Origin: Oscillospiraceae bacterium
GTDB lineage: Bacteria > Bacillota > Clostridia > Oscillospirales > Oscillospiraceae
Assembly: GCA_017461445.1 (NCBI GenBank)
Contig: JAFTXW010000007.1
Coordinates: 62,001-126,000, forward strand
Direction: 5' to 3'
DNA: 64,000 nt
The stretch's first letter is position 1; each line of letters opens with the position of its first letter. The translations under genes and the position numbers were made by a program. The notes under the pieces are model-generated. The model saw only the letters and a program-made list of their open reading frames with translations, was not told the origin of the DNA and did not search any database. This document shows positions 24,284 through 31,494 of this stretch, piece after piece.

Positions 24284-26194
24284 TTATCCGTTTCTGACTT
24301 CCATGAACAGGCTTTCCACATAACGGGAAATATCCTCGGGCAGGAAGGCGTAGCTGGAGCCGTTGGCGAGAATTTCATCGCTGGGATAGGAAATGGGATC
24401 GGAAACCGTTTCAGGGTCCATGTATTCCTTGGCGGCGGACAGGGGCGTGGAATAGCTGATCCAGTCCATGTTGGCACCGGCGATCTCGGGATCGCACAGG
24501 AAATTGATGAAGGTTTCCGCGGCTTCCTTCTCCTTGGCACAGGAGGGGATGCACATGGCATCGATGAACAGGTTAAAGCCCTGATTTTCCGGCAGGTAGA
24601 AGGCCAGATTCTCGTTGGCTTCCATCATGGTCAGGCAGTCGCCCGCGTAGTAGGGGGCGATCCAGGCCTCCTCATTCTGCATGGTGGCGAAAATCTCGTC
24701 CATGACGTACTGCTGCAAAATGGGCTTCTGCTGGGCCAGCTTCTCAGCGCAGGCCTGCAATTCCGCCTTGTCGGTGGTGTTCACATCGTAGCCCAGGAGA
24801 TACTGGGCAATGCCGAAGGCATCACGGGAGTTGCCGAACATCAGGATCTTTCCGGCGTACTCCACGTTCCACAGCAGCTCCCAGCCGGTGACATCAGCCT
24901 CATCCACATACTTGGTGTTGTACAGGATACCCACGGTGCCCCAGGTGTAGGGGACGGAATATTTGTTTTCCGGGTCGTAGGCGGTGTTCCTGAAGCTTTC
25001 GTCGATATACTGGTAGTTGGGGATGTTGTCGTAGTCCAGCTCCAGCAGCATATCCTCCTCGATCAGCCGGGCGATCATGTAGTCCGAGGGGATGATCACA
25101 TCCACGGTAATGCCGCCGTTGGCAAGCTTTGAGTACATGATCTCGTTGGAATCGTAGGTGGAATAATTGACCTTGATGTTTGGATAACGCCGCTCAAATT
25201 CCGCGATGACCTCCATGGAGCCGTCGCTGCCGTCGGCAATATACTGGCCCCAGTTGTACACATTCAGGGTGATCTGCTCCTGTGCGTGGGGTGCGACGAA
25301 CAGATAGCCCACGCCCAGCAGCAGGCAGGCAGCTGCGATACCGGCCACGGCCCGCTTGACGGTGCGCATGGTCTTGCTGTCCACTTTTGCCCGGCGGGCA
25401 CCCTTGGCCCGGTCGCTGCGGATCTGCAGCAGATTCATGGTCAGCATCAGAACGAAGATCAGGCCGAACAGCAGGGTAAACATGGCGTAGACCTTGGGCT
25501 GGATGGGCTTTTTGGTGTAGGAATAAATCTCAACGGGCAGGGTCACAAAATCCAGACCGCTGACAAAATAGCTGATAACGAAGTCGTCCAGGCTCATGGT
25601 GAAGGCCATGATGGCACCGGAGACGATACCGGGCATGATCTCGTGGAGCGTCACCTTGAAGAAGGCCTGCAAGGGCGTGCAGCCCAAATCCATGGCGGCA
25701 TCCGTCAGGGAGGAGTCCATCTGCTTCAGCTTGGGCATCACATTCAGAATGACGTAGGGCAGGTTGAAGGTGATGTGGGCGATCAGCAGGGTCCAGAAGG
25801 TCAGGCTGTCCCGCTGGCCCAGCAGCCGGGAGCCCACAAAGACGAACAGCAGGGAAAGGCTGACACCGGTCACAATATCCGGGTTTGTCATGGGGATGTT
25901 GGTCAGGGTCATGACCGTCTTGCGCAGCTTGGGGCTCAGACCGTTGATGCCCACGGCAGCCACGGTGCCGAAGGTGGTGGCAATGGCGGTGGACAGTACG
26001 GAAACAATGATGGAGTTTCGCAGCAGATTCAGAAGATGCTTATCCTGGAACAGCTCCACATAGCGGTTCAGGGTAAAGCCCTCAAAATTGGTGATATCCT
26101 TTCCAGTATTGAAGGAGGCCACCACCAGCACGATCATGGGGATATACAGAAAAATAAACATCAGCACGGTGAGAATGCGGTTTGCTTTTTTCAC
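24284..26194 (-). CDS. potCD: Spermidine/putrescine ABC transporter, fused permease and substrate-binding protein (PotC-PotD)
   Basis: A 636-residue fusion. Residues about 1-265 form a PotC-type permease with six helices and the EAA-like loop (AAMDLGCTPLQAFFKVTL). A linker with one further hydrophobic helix (about 288-310) displays the C-terminal PotD-type polyamine-binding domain (about 315-636; begins ITLNVYNWGQYI, with VDVIIPSDYMIARL and the WGTVGILYN region) on the outer face. The start codon is GTG, overlapping the potB stop (GTGA). Such fusions are known in lactic acid bacteria and some Clostridia. It works with PotA and PotB encoded upstream. Confidence 0.93.
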   Translation of the reverse strand: MKKANRILTVLMFIFLYIPMIVLVVASFNTGKDITNFEGFTLNRYVELFQDKHLLNLLRNSIIVSVLSTAIATTFGTVAAVGINGLSPKLRKTVMTLTNIPMTNPDIVTGVSLSLLFVFVGSRLLGQRDSLTFWTLLIAHITFNLPYVILNVMPKLKQMDSSLTDAAMDLGCTPLQAFFKVTLHEIMPGIVSGAIMAFTMSLDDFVISYFVSGLDFVTLPVEIYSYTKKPIQPKVYAMFTLLFGLIFVLMLTMNLLQIRSDRAKGARRAKVDSKTMRTVKRAVAGIAAACLLLGVGYLFVAPHAQEQITLNVYNWGQYIADGSDGSMEVIAEFERRYPNIKVNYSTYDSNEIMYSKLANGGITVDVIIPSDYMIARLIEEDMLLELDYDNIPNYQYIDESFRNTAYDPENKYSVPYTWGTVGILYNTKYVDEADVTGWELLWNVEYAGKILMFGNSRDAFGIAQYLLGYDVNTTDKAELQACAEKLAQQKPILQQYVMDEIFATMQNEEAWIAPYYAGDCLTMMEANENLAFYLPENQGFNLFIDAMCIPSCAKEKEAAETFINFLCDPEIAGANMDWISYSTPLSAAKEYMDPETVSDPISYPSDEILANGSSYAFLPEDISRYVESLFMEVRNG

Positions 26195-27015
26195 GCGATC
26201 ACACCGCCTTCCTCGTCGTCCGCGCCGAAGCGGTTCATAATGCCGGTGCAGACGAATACCAGCAGCATCAGCACCAGGCTCAGTGCCGCGCCCAGGTTGG
26301 GGTTGTTGCCCTGCTTGAACTGCCGCTCGATGACATCGCCGATCAGCACCGTGTCGGTGCCGCCCAGCTTCTGGGAAATGTAGAAGGTGGACACAGCGGG
26401 CACGAACACCATGGTGATGCCGGAGAGGATACCGGGCACGGAAAGGGGCAGTACCACCTTGGAAAATACCTGCACGGAATTGCAGCCCAGATCCTCCGCC
26501 GCTTCGATCAGCCGGTGGTCGATCTTCACGATGGTGGAGTACAGGGGCAGGATCATATAGGGCAGGTAGTTATACACCATGCCCAGCACCACTGCCGCAG
26601 GGGTGCGGATCAGCTGGAGCCGGCCAATGCCAATGGTTTCCAGAATGTCGTTGATAATGCCGGTATCCTGCAGCAGGCCCACCCAGGCCAGGGTGCGGAG
26701 CAAAAAGCTCATGCACATGGGCAGCATCACCAGCATATACAGGATCTTCTGGGCGGTGGCACTCTGGTGGGCGATGAAATAGGCCACCGGATAGCCCAGC
26801 AGCAGGCAGATAAAGGCGGAAACCAGCGAATACAGGATGGACTGCCACAGCACCGGCATATACATGCCCAGATTCTTCACGTTTTCCAGCGTGAAGGCCC
26901 CCGTTGCCGGGTCGGTCAGGGCATAGTAAGCCACCACACCCAGGGGGATCAGGGTGAAAATCACCATGAACACGATGTAGGGGGTGCTGAGCAGAAGGGC
27001 GTTATTCTTCTTCAT
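26191..27015 (-). CDS. potB: Spermidine/putrescine ABC transporter permease PotB
   Basis: About 274 residues with six transmembrane helices and the binding-protein-dependent transport signature [20 protein letters not shown]. It overlaps the end of potA by 14 bases and potCD by four. The ATG at 27015 is chosen because GGAGG lies nine bases upstream; the ATG at 27024 would sit directly on that site. Confidence 0.93.
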   Translation of the reverse strand: MKKNNALLLSTPYIVFMVIFTLIPLGVVAYYALTDPATGAFTLENVKNLGMYMPVLWQSILYSLVSAFICLLLGYPVAYFIAHQSATAQKILYMLVMLPMCMSFLLRTLAWVGLLQDTGIINDILETIGIGRLQLIRTPAAVVLGMVYNYLPYMILPLYSTIVKIDHRLIEAAEDLGCNSVQVFSKVVLPLSVPGILSGITMVFVPAVSTFYISQKLGGTDTVLIGDVIERQFKQGNNPNLGAALSLVLMLLVFVCTGIMNRFGADDEEGGVIA

Positions 27016-28123
27016 CCCCGGCATCCTCCGTCAGCTCGTCGTACTCGGCAGAGTAGGAGCTGTAGTCGCCAAACATGCCGGAGTATTCACTCTTGTGCAT
27101 GATGTGAATGTCCTCCGGGTTCAAACGAATGCCGATGGTGGTGCCCACGCCATGGAAATCCGTGGTCTGGATCAGCCACTTGAAGCCCCGGAAATCTACG
27201 ATGATGTCGTAGTTCAGGCCCTTGAAGGTAACGCTGGTCACGGTACCCACCAGATGACCCTCCAGGGGCGGGACGATGTCGATGTCCTCGGGGCGGATGA
27301 CCACGTCCACAGGCTCGTTGGGCGCGAAGCCCTTGTCCACGCAGTCGAAGTTCCGTCCGAAGAACCGAACCTTATAGTCGGACAGCATGGTGCCGTCCAG
27401 AATGTTGCTTTCGCCGATAAAGTCTGCCACGAAGGCGTTCTTCGGCTCGTTGTAAATATCCTCCGGCCGGCCGATCTGCTGGATGCGGCCCTTGTCCATG
27501 ACCACCACGGTATCGGACATGGAGAGGGCCTCCTCCTGGTCGTGGGTGACATAGATGAAGGTGATGCCGGTGGCCTGCTGGATGCGCTTCAGTTCGTTCT
27601 GCATATCCTTGCGCAGCCGCAGATCCAGAGCCGCCAGGGGCTCGTCCAGCAGCAGGACCTTGGGTTGGTTGACCAGGGCCCGGGCGATGGCCACACGCTG
27701 CTGCTGTCCGCCGGACAGGTTGTCAATGCGGCGGTTTTCGTAGCCCTTCAGGCTGACGATCTCCAGCATTTCGTGGACTCTGCGGTCAATTTCATCCTTG
27801 GGCAGCTTGGCAACTTTCAGACCGAAGGCGATGTTATCATACACGTCCAGATGCGGGAACAGGGCATACCGCTGGAACACGGTATTGATCTGCCGCTGGT
27901 AGGGCGGTACATCGTTGATCACTTTGCCGTCGAAGGTGACGGTACCGGACGTAGGCGTCAGGAAACCTCCGATGATCCGCAGCGTGGTGGTCTTGCCACA
28001 GCCGGAGGGACCCAGCAAAGTGAGAAATTCATGGTCGTTGAAGTAAAGATTGATGCCGTCGAGAATACGCTCCCCGTCGAACTCCATGGTGAGATCCCGG
28101 AGTCTGATGAGTTCCTTGGACAT
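27002..28123 (-). CDS. potA: Spermidine/putrescine ABC transporter ATP-binding protein PotA
   Basis: A 373-residue ATPase. Walker A is [13 protein letters not shown], the signature [15 protein letters not shown], Walker [13 protein letters not shown] and the switch His in [10 protein letters not shown]. The C-terminal TOBE domain begins near residue 270. First gene of the polyamine uptake operon, with its own promoter. The acidic C-terminus overlaps potB. Confidence 0.96.
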   Translation of the reverse strand: MSKELIRLRDLTMEFDGERILDGINLYFNDHEFLTLLGPSGCGKTTTLRIIGGFLTPTSGTVTFDGKVINDVPPYQRQINTVFQRYALFPHLDVYDNIAFGLKVAKLPKDEIDRRVHEMLEIVSLKGYENRRIDNLSGGQQQRVAIARALVNQPKVLLLDEPLAALDLRLRKDMQNELKRIQQATGITFIYVTHDQEEALSMSDTVVVMDKGRIQQIGRPEDIYNEPKNAFVADFIGESNILDGTMLSDYKVRFFGRNFDCVDKGFAPNEPVDVVIRPEDIDIVPPLEGHLVGTVTSVTFKGLNYDIIVDFRGFKWLIQTTDFHGVGTTIGIRLNPEDIHIMHKSEYSGMFGDYSSYSAEYDELTEDAGDEEE

Positions 28124-28152
28124 TATCCTCCCCCGTTTCTTTTTCTTTTTGC

Positions 28153-28165
28153 GTCAAAGTTTGAC
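28153..28165. promoter_or_regulatory. Palindrome between potA promoter and start codon
   Basis: GTCAAAGTTTGAC is a perfect 6-1-6 palindrome just downstream of the potA -10 box, in a suitable place for a repressor. The cognate regulator is unknown. Confidence 0.4.
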
Positions 28166-28172
28166 AAATATA

Positions 28173-28200
28173 ACTATACCGTAAAAATTCGTAATGTCAA
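28173..28200 (-). promoter_or_regulatory. Sigma-A promoter of the pot operon
   Basis: On the minus strand: TTGACA, 16-bp spacer, TATAGT, about 50 bp before potA. Confidence 0.7.
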
Positions 28201-28243
28201 TTATTTTGGGAAAAATAATTGTTGTCTGGCGGTCCGTTCTACC

Positions 28244-28271
28244 GTAGGGGAGGGTCATGACCCTCCCCTAC
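28244..28271. repeat. Minimal GTAGGGGAGGGTC palindrome
   Basis: A perfect 28-bp palindrome GTAGGGGAGGGTCA/TGACCCTCCCCTAC between divergent pot and queT promoters; arms only, no core. Confidence 0.8.
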
Positions 28272-28295
28272 GCACACAAACGAAAGTATCCACGC

Positions 28296-28325
28296 CCAAT
28301 TGACAATTCCGAAAAACCGGTGTAT
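28296..28325 (+). promoter_or_regulatory. Consensus sigma-A promoter of queT
   Basis: TTGACA, 17-bp spacer, TATAAT: a full match to consensus boxes, starting a leader of about 135 nt. Confidence 0.85.
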
Positions 28326-28342
28326 AATACCCCCAACTTCAT

Positions 28343-28385
28343 AGGACAGTTCGTGACCATCCTGTCGGTAAACAAAACTAGGGAA
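28343..28385 (+). promoter_or_regulatory. Candidate preQ1-I riboswitch
   Basis: A 5-bp P1 stem (GACAG 28345-28349 / CTGTC 28362-28366) encloses a 12-nt loop beginning TTC. An A-rich tail with AAACAAAACTAGGG follows, close to the tail of known preQ1-I aptamers (AACAAAACAAGG type). It lies in the leader of a queT gene, a known preQ1 regulon member, directly before an intrinsic terminator. Pairing of the tail with the loop could not be confirmed by eye, so the class is likely, not certain. Confidence 0.65.
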
Positions 28386-28389
28386 TCTG

Positions 28390-28414
28390 ATGGGCGCATT
28401 GCGCTCATTTTTTT
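28390..28414 (+). terminator. Leader terminator before queT (expression platform)
   Basis: TGGGCGC att GCGCTCA followed by TTTTTTT. A second hairpin with a T-tract (TGGGGG..CCCCCATTTTTC, 28417-28446) follows before the queT ribosome site. Confidence 0.8.
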
Positions 28415-28466
28415 GTTGGGGGTGGGTGCATACTGCCCCCATTTTTCTTTGTCAGGAGCGATCATT

Positions 28467-28976
28467 ATGAAAAAACACACCCGCCATCTGGCTCATGCTG
28501 CCATCATTGCCGCGCTGTACGCGGTGCTGACCCATTTCCAGAATATCCTGCTGCCCAATTCTGCATCCTTTGCCATCCAGATGCGTCTGTCCGAGACGCT
28601 GTGCATCCTGGCCTTCTTCACCCCGGCGGCCATTTCCGGCCTCAGCGTGGGCTGTCTGGTATTCAACCTGACCTTCGCCGCCGCCCTTCCTCTGGATTTC
28701 CTGGTAGGCACCCTGGCTACCTATCTCGCCGCCCAAGGCATGTGGCTGACCCGGAATTGGAAGGTGAAGGGCCTGCCCCTCTTTGGCCTGCTGCTGCCCG
28801 CCCTGACCAACGCCATTTTGGTGGGCTGGGAGCTGACGGTGTACATCGGCGGAGGCTTCTGGCTGAATGCCATTGAGGTAGCCATCGGCGAAGCCGCCGT
28901 CCTCCTGACCCTGGGTACGGCTCTGTACCTCGCCATGCGGGCAAGACACTTGGATACGAGGCTGTTTGGGAATTAG
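28467..28976 (+). CDS. queT: QueT-family queuosine precursor transporter
   Basis: A 169-residue ECF-type S component with five to six hydrophobic helices. The family (COG4708) imports a queuine precursor, probably preQ1, with a shared energy-coupling module that is not in this window. Recognisable features are the Ala-rich first helix (HAAIIAALYAVLTHFQN), QMRLSETL and the GLSVGCLVFNL segment. The ATG at 28467 has AGGAGCG upstream; earlier in-frame codons would translate the leader RNA. The leader supports control by preQ1. Confidence 0.92.
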   Translation: MKKHTRHLAHAAIIAALYAVLTHFQNILLPNSASFAIQMRLSETLCILAFFTPAAISGLSVGCLVFNLTFAAALPLDFLVGTLATYLAAQGMWLTRNWKVKGLPLFGLLLPALTNAILVGWELTVYIGGGFWLNAIEVAIGEAAVLLTLGTALYLAMRARHLDTRLFGN

Positions 28977-29053
28977 AAGTTAGGAATGAGGAGTTAGGAA
29001 TTGATTCGCATTTTGGTGATAATTCCTAACTCCTCACTTCTAACTCCTAACTT
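28972..29053. repeat. AT-rich inverted repeat, TTAGGAATTAGGAG family, copy 2
   Basis: TTAGAAGTTAGGAATGAGGA from the queT stop codon is complementary to the stretch ending 29053, with a short centre. Matches 7050-7118 and 58684-58755. Confidence 0.8.
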
Positions 29054-29064
29054 GTTTGACTTGC

Positions 29065-29093
29065 TTGCATTTCGGGGCAGACTATCGTATAAT
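29065..29093 (+). promoter_or_regulatory. Sigma-A promoter of the DUF2156-GNAT pair
   Basis: TTGCAT, 17-bp spacer, TATAAT, 22 bp before the ATG. Confidence 0.75.
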
Positions 29094-29115
29094 GGCGGAA
29101 AAGGAGTGACCACCA

Positions 29116-30027
29116 ATGATCGATTTTCAGCGTCTGACGCTGGCGCAAAAGGATGAATATGAGCGCATCCTCTTTGCCTCCCCGGAGCGGGGCTGCGAAT
29201 ATTCCTTCGCGAACCTGTACCTGTGGGGCAGGCAGCAGGCGGCGTTTCTCCAGGGCTGCGCAGCCTTTTTCTCCCATTTCGGAGGCCGCAGCGTGTATCC
29301 CTACCCCATCGGCCCCGGTGACCGCCGGGCCGTCATCGAAGCCATCCTGGCGGATGCCAAAGAGCGGGGCATCCCTTGCCGCATCACCAATATGACAAAT
29401 GCCGACCGGGAGGAGCTGGAGGGCTGGTTCCCCGGCGTTTTCCACCTGCGAACCAACCGGGACAGCTTCGACTATGTTTACGATATAAACGATCTTGCCG
29501 ACCTGCGGGGCCGGAAATTCCAGAAAAAGCGGAACCATTTTAACCGCTTCCGCACCGAGCACCCGGATTATGAGGTGCTGCCTCTGAACAGCTGCAACCT
29601 GCCCCTGGCCCAGAGCTTGGTGGATCAGTGGTATTATACCCGGCTGAAATCGGACCCCCACGGGGATTACCTGCTGGAAAACATTGCCATGGCCCGGGCC
29701 TTCCAGAATTACGCGGGCCTCGGCATGGAGGGTATCCTCCTGCTGGACGGGGGACAGCCTCTGGCGGTGACCATGGGCACCCGCCTGTCGGAGGATACCT
29801 ATGACATCCACTTTGAAAAGGCCCGGGAGGATGTGGACGGAGCCTATAACGCCGTCAACTGCGAGTTTGCCCGGTATCTGCGCCTGCGGCACCCGGAGCT
29901 GCGGTTCCTGGACCGGGAGGACGACCTGGGCCTGGAGGGCCTGCGTAAGGCCAAGCTGTCCTATAACCCCCACCATATGATCGAAAAGCACTGGGCCTGT
30001 GTGGCGGAGGATATCTATGGAGACTGA
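29116..30027 (+). CDS. DUF2156 (phosphatidylglycerol lysyltransferase C-terminal-like) protein
   Basis: A 303-residue cytosolic protein with the tandem GNAT-like fold of the MprF catalytic domain. Recognisable segments are CEYSFANLYLWG near the N-terminus, RGRKFQKKRNHFNRF and FEKAREDVDGAYNAVNCEFA. No transmembrane flippase part is present, so a lipid lysyltransferase role is unproven; related soluble proteins probably transfer an acyl or aminoacyl group. AAGGAGTG ribosome site. Overlaps the next acetyltransferase gene by 11 bases, suggesting they act together. Confidence 0.88.
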   Translation: MIDFQRLTLAQKDEYERILFASPERGCEYSFANLYLWGRQQAAFLQGCAAFFSHFGGRSVYPYPIGPGDRRAVIEAILADAKERGIPCRITNMTNADREELEGWFPGVFHLRTNRDSFDYVYDINDLADLRGRKFQKKRNHFNRFRTEHPDYEVLPLNSCNLPLAQSLVDQWYYTRLKSDPHGDYLLENIAMARAFQNYAGLGMEGILLLDGGQPLAVTMGTRLSEDTYDIHFEKAREDVDGAYNAVNCEFARYLRLRHPELRFLDREDDLGLEGLRKAKLSYNPHHMIEKHWACVAEDIYGD

Positions 30028-30751
30028 GGGGCTTCTGAGCCTGTGGAAGGGCATTTTTGGTGACCACGACGGCTTCTGGGAGCTGTTCCTGGACACCGCC
30101 TTTCAGCCCACCCACTGCCGCATAATCACCCGGGAGGGACAGCTGGCGGCGGTCCTGTACTGGTTCGAGGTATCCTGCGAAGATCAGAAAATGGCCTACC
30201 TCTACGCCGTCGCCACCCACCCGGATTTCCGGAACCGGGGCCTTTGCCGTGCCCTGATGGCGGATACCGAAGCCCACCTGACCCGGCTGGGCTATACAGG
30301 CGTCCTTCTGGTGCCGGAAAAAGAGAGCCTGCGGGGCATGTATGAAAAAATGGGCTACGAAACCTGCACCTCCGTCACGGAATTTACCTGCGATGCGGGG
30401 GAAGAGAATGTGCCCCTCCGGGCCATCGGGCCCGAGGAATATGCCATCCTACGGCGGAAATTCCTGCCGGAGGGCGGTGTGGTGCAGGAGGGGGAGAACC
30501 TCGGGTTTCTGGCACAGCAGGCCCAGCTTTACGCGGGGGAGGACTTCCTGCTGGCGGCATATCAGGAGGAAGATACCCTCCATGCCATGGAACTGCTGGG
30601 AAACGCGGAAGCCGCCCCCGGCATCCTGCGGATGCTGAACTGCCAAACAGGCCGCTTCCGCACTCCCGGTAAGGAGAAACCCTTCGCCATGTTCAAACCC
30701 CTGACCCCAACCGCCCCAACTCCCAAATACTTCGGCTTTGCCTTTGATTAG
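30017..30751 (+). CDS. GNAT-family N-acetyltransferase
   Basis: A 244-residue protein. An N-terminal GNAT domain (about 1-125) carries the acetyl-CoA loop ATHPDFRNRGLCRALMADTE and ends with YEKMGYE. A second, degenerate domain follows (about 130-244). The ATG at 30017 has GGAGG six bases upstream and overlaps the DUF2156 gene. Substrate unknown. Ends at a bidirectional terminator. Confidence 0.88.
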   Translation: METEGLLSLWKGIFGDHDGFWELFLDTAFQPTHCRIITREGQLAAVLYWFEVSCEDQKMAYLYAVATHPDFRNRGLCRALMADTEAHLTRLGYTGVLLVPEKESLRGMYEKMGYETCTSVTEFTCDAGEENVPLRAIGPEEYAILRRKFLPEGGVVQEGENLGFLAQQAQLYAGEDFLLAAYQEEDTLHAMELLGNAEAAPGILRMLNCQTGRFRTPGKEKPFAMFKPLTPTAPTPKYFGFAFD

Positions 30752-30756
30752 CACAA

Positions 30757-30803
30757 AAAAGACACCGGGACACTGCATTTTTCCGCAGTGTCCCGGTTTT
30801 TTA
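30757..30803. terminator. Bidirectional terminator
   Basis: ACCGGGACACTGC atttttcc GCAGTGTCCCGGT with A- and T-runs on both sides, between convergent genes. Confidence 0.9.
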
Positions 30804-31493
30804 GTTCAGTTCTTCCAGCAACCCGATCACATCGGCAAGAGAATCCGCCTTCCCGTGCAGGAGCGCGGCTGTCTCTGGGTCAGGCTGATCCTGATCGGGG
30901 ATCATGACGGTGAAGCACCCAGCGGCATGGGCAGAGCGGATGCCGGAGGGAGCGTCCTCCAATGCCAGGCATTCCTCCGGGCGAAGCCCCAGAGATGCCG
31001 CGCCGTGGAGGTAGATATCCGGGGCGGGCTTGCCCGTGGGCACATCCCGTCCGCTGCAGAGCTTATGGAAGCTGTTTTCCAGGCCGTGGAAGCCCAGATA
31101 CTTCTGTATCCGGGGAACAGGGGAAGAGGAGGTGATGGCGGTGGCGATGCCCTTTTCCTCCAGATAGCAAAGCAACTCCCGGATGCCGGGCTTCAAGCCC
31201 ACACCCTCCGCATCCACAAAGGCCTCCATCAGCTCCACCCGCTTGGTGCGGACCTTGAGATAGTCAATGGTGGGGCCGAACAAGTGCTTCAGCATGGCTT
31301 CGCCTGCGGTTCGGTTCAGGGCCCGCATGGAAAGGGACTGCTCATAGGTCATGGGGAAGCCGTAAAACTGACAGGCCTCCATCCAGAACCGGGAGTACAG
31401 AATTTCCGTATTCACCACCAGGCCGTCCATATCGAACAGCACGCCTCGAATGGGGCGGATGCCCCATTCTTTTCTGTAAATCTCAAATGCCAT
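30801..31493 (-). CDS. HAD hydrolase, beta-phosphoglucomutase-like
   Basis: A 230-residue HAD-IA protein. Motif I is GVLFDMDGLVVNTE, motif II ITSSS, motif III GKPAPDIYLHGA and motif IV LEDAPSGIRSA. The helical C1 cap follows motif I. Could be a sugar-phosphate phosphatase or beta-phosphoglucomutase. It starts one base from the stop of the GH3 gene, so it is probably cotranscribed with that glycosidase and may process its product. Confidence 0.9.
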   Translation of the reverse strand: MAFEIYRKEWGIRPIRGVLFDMDGLVVNTEILYSRFWMEACQFYGFPMTYEQSLSMRALNRTAGEAMLKHLFGPTIDYLKVRTKRVELMEAFVDAEGVGLKPGIRELLCYLEEKGIATAITSSSPVPRIQKYLGFHGLENSFHKLCSGRDVPTGKPAPDIYLHGAASLGLRPEECLALEDAPSGIRSAHAAGCFTVMIPDQDQPDPETAALLHGKADSLADVIGLLEELN

Positions 31494-31494
31494 A

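Noticed and set aside
24157-24561. N-terminal extension of the AAC(6')-like protein
   Set aside because: The extra 135 codons overlap the antisense of potCD and a palindromic repeat; the ATG at 24156 has an AGGAGG site and begins the GNAT homology.
28257-28466. Upstream start of queT inside the leader
   Set aside because: It would translate the promoter, aptamer and terminator; AGGAGCG precedes the ATG at 28467.
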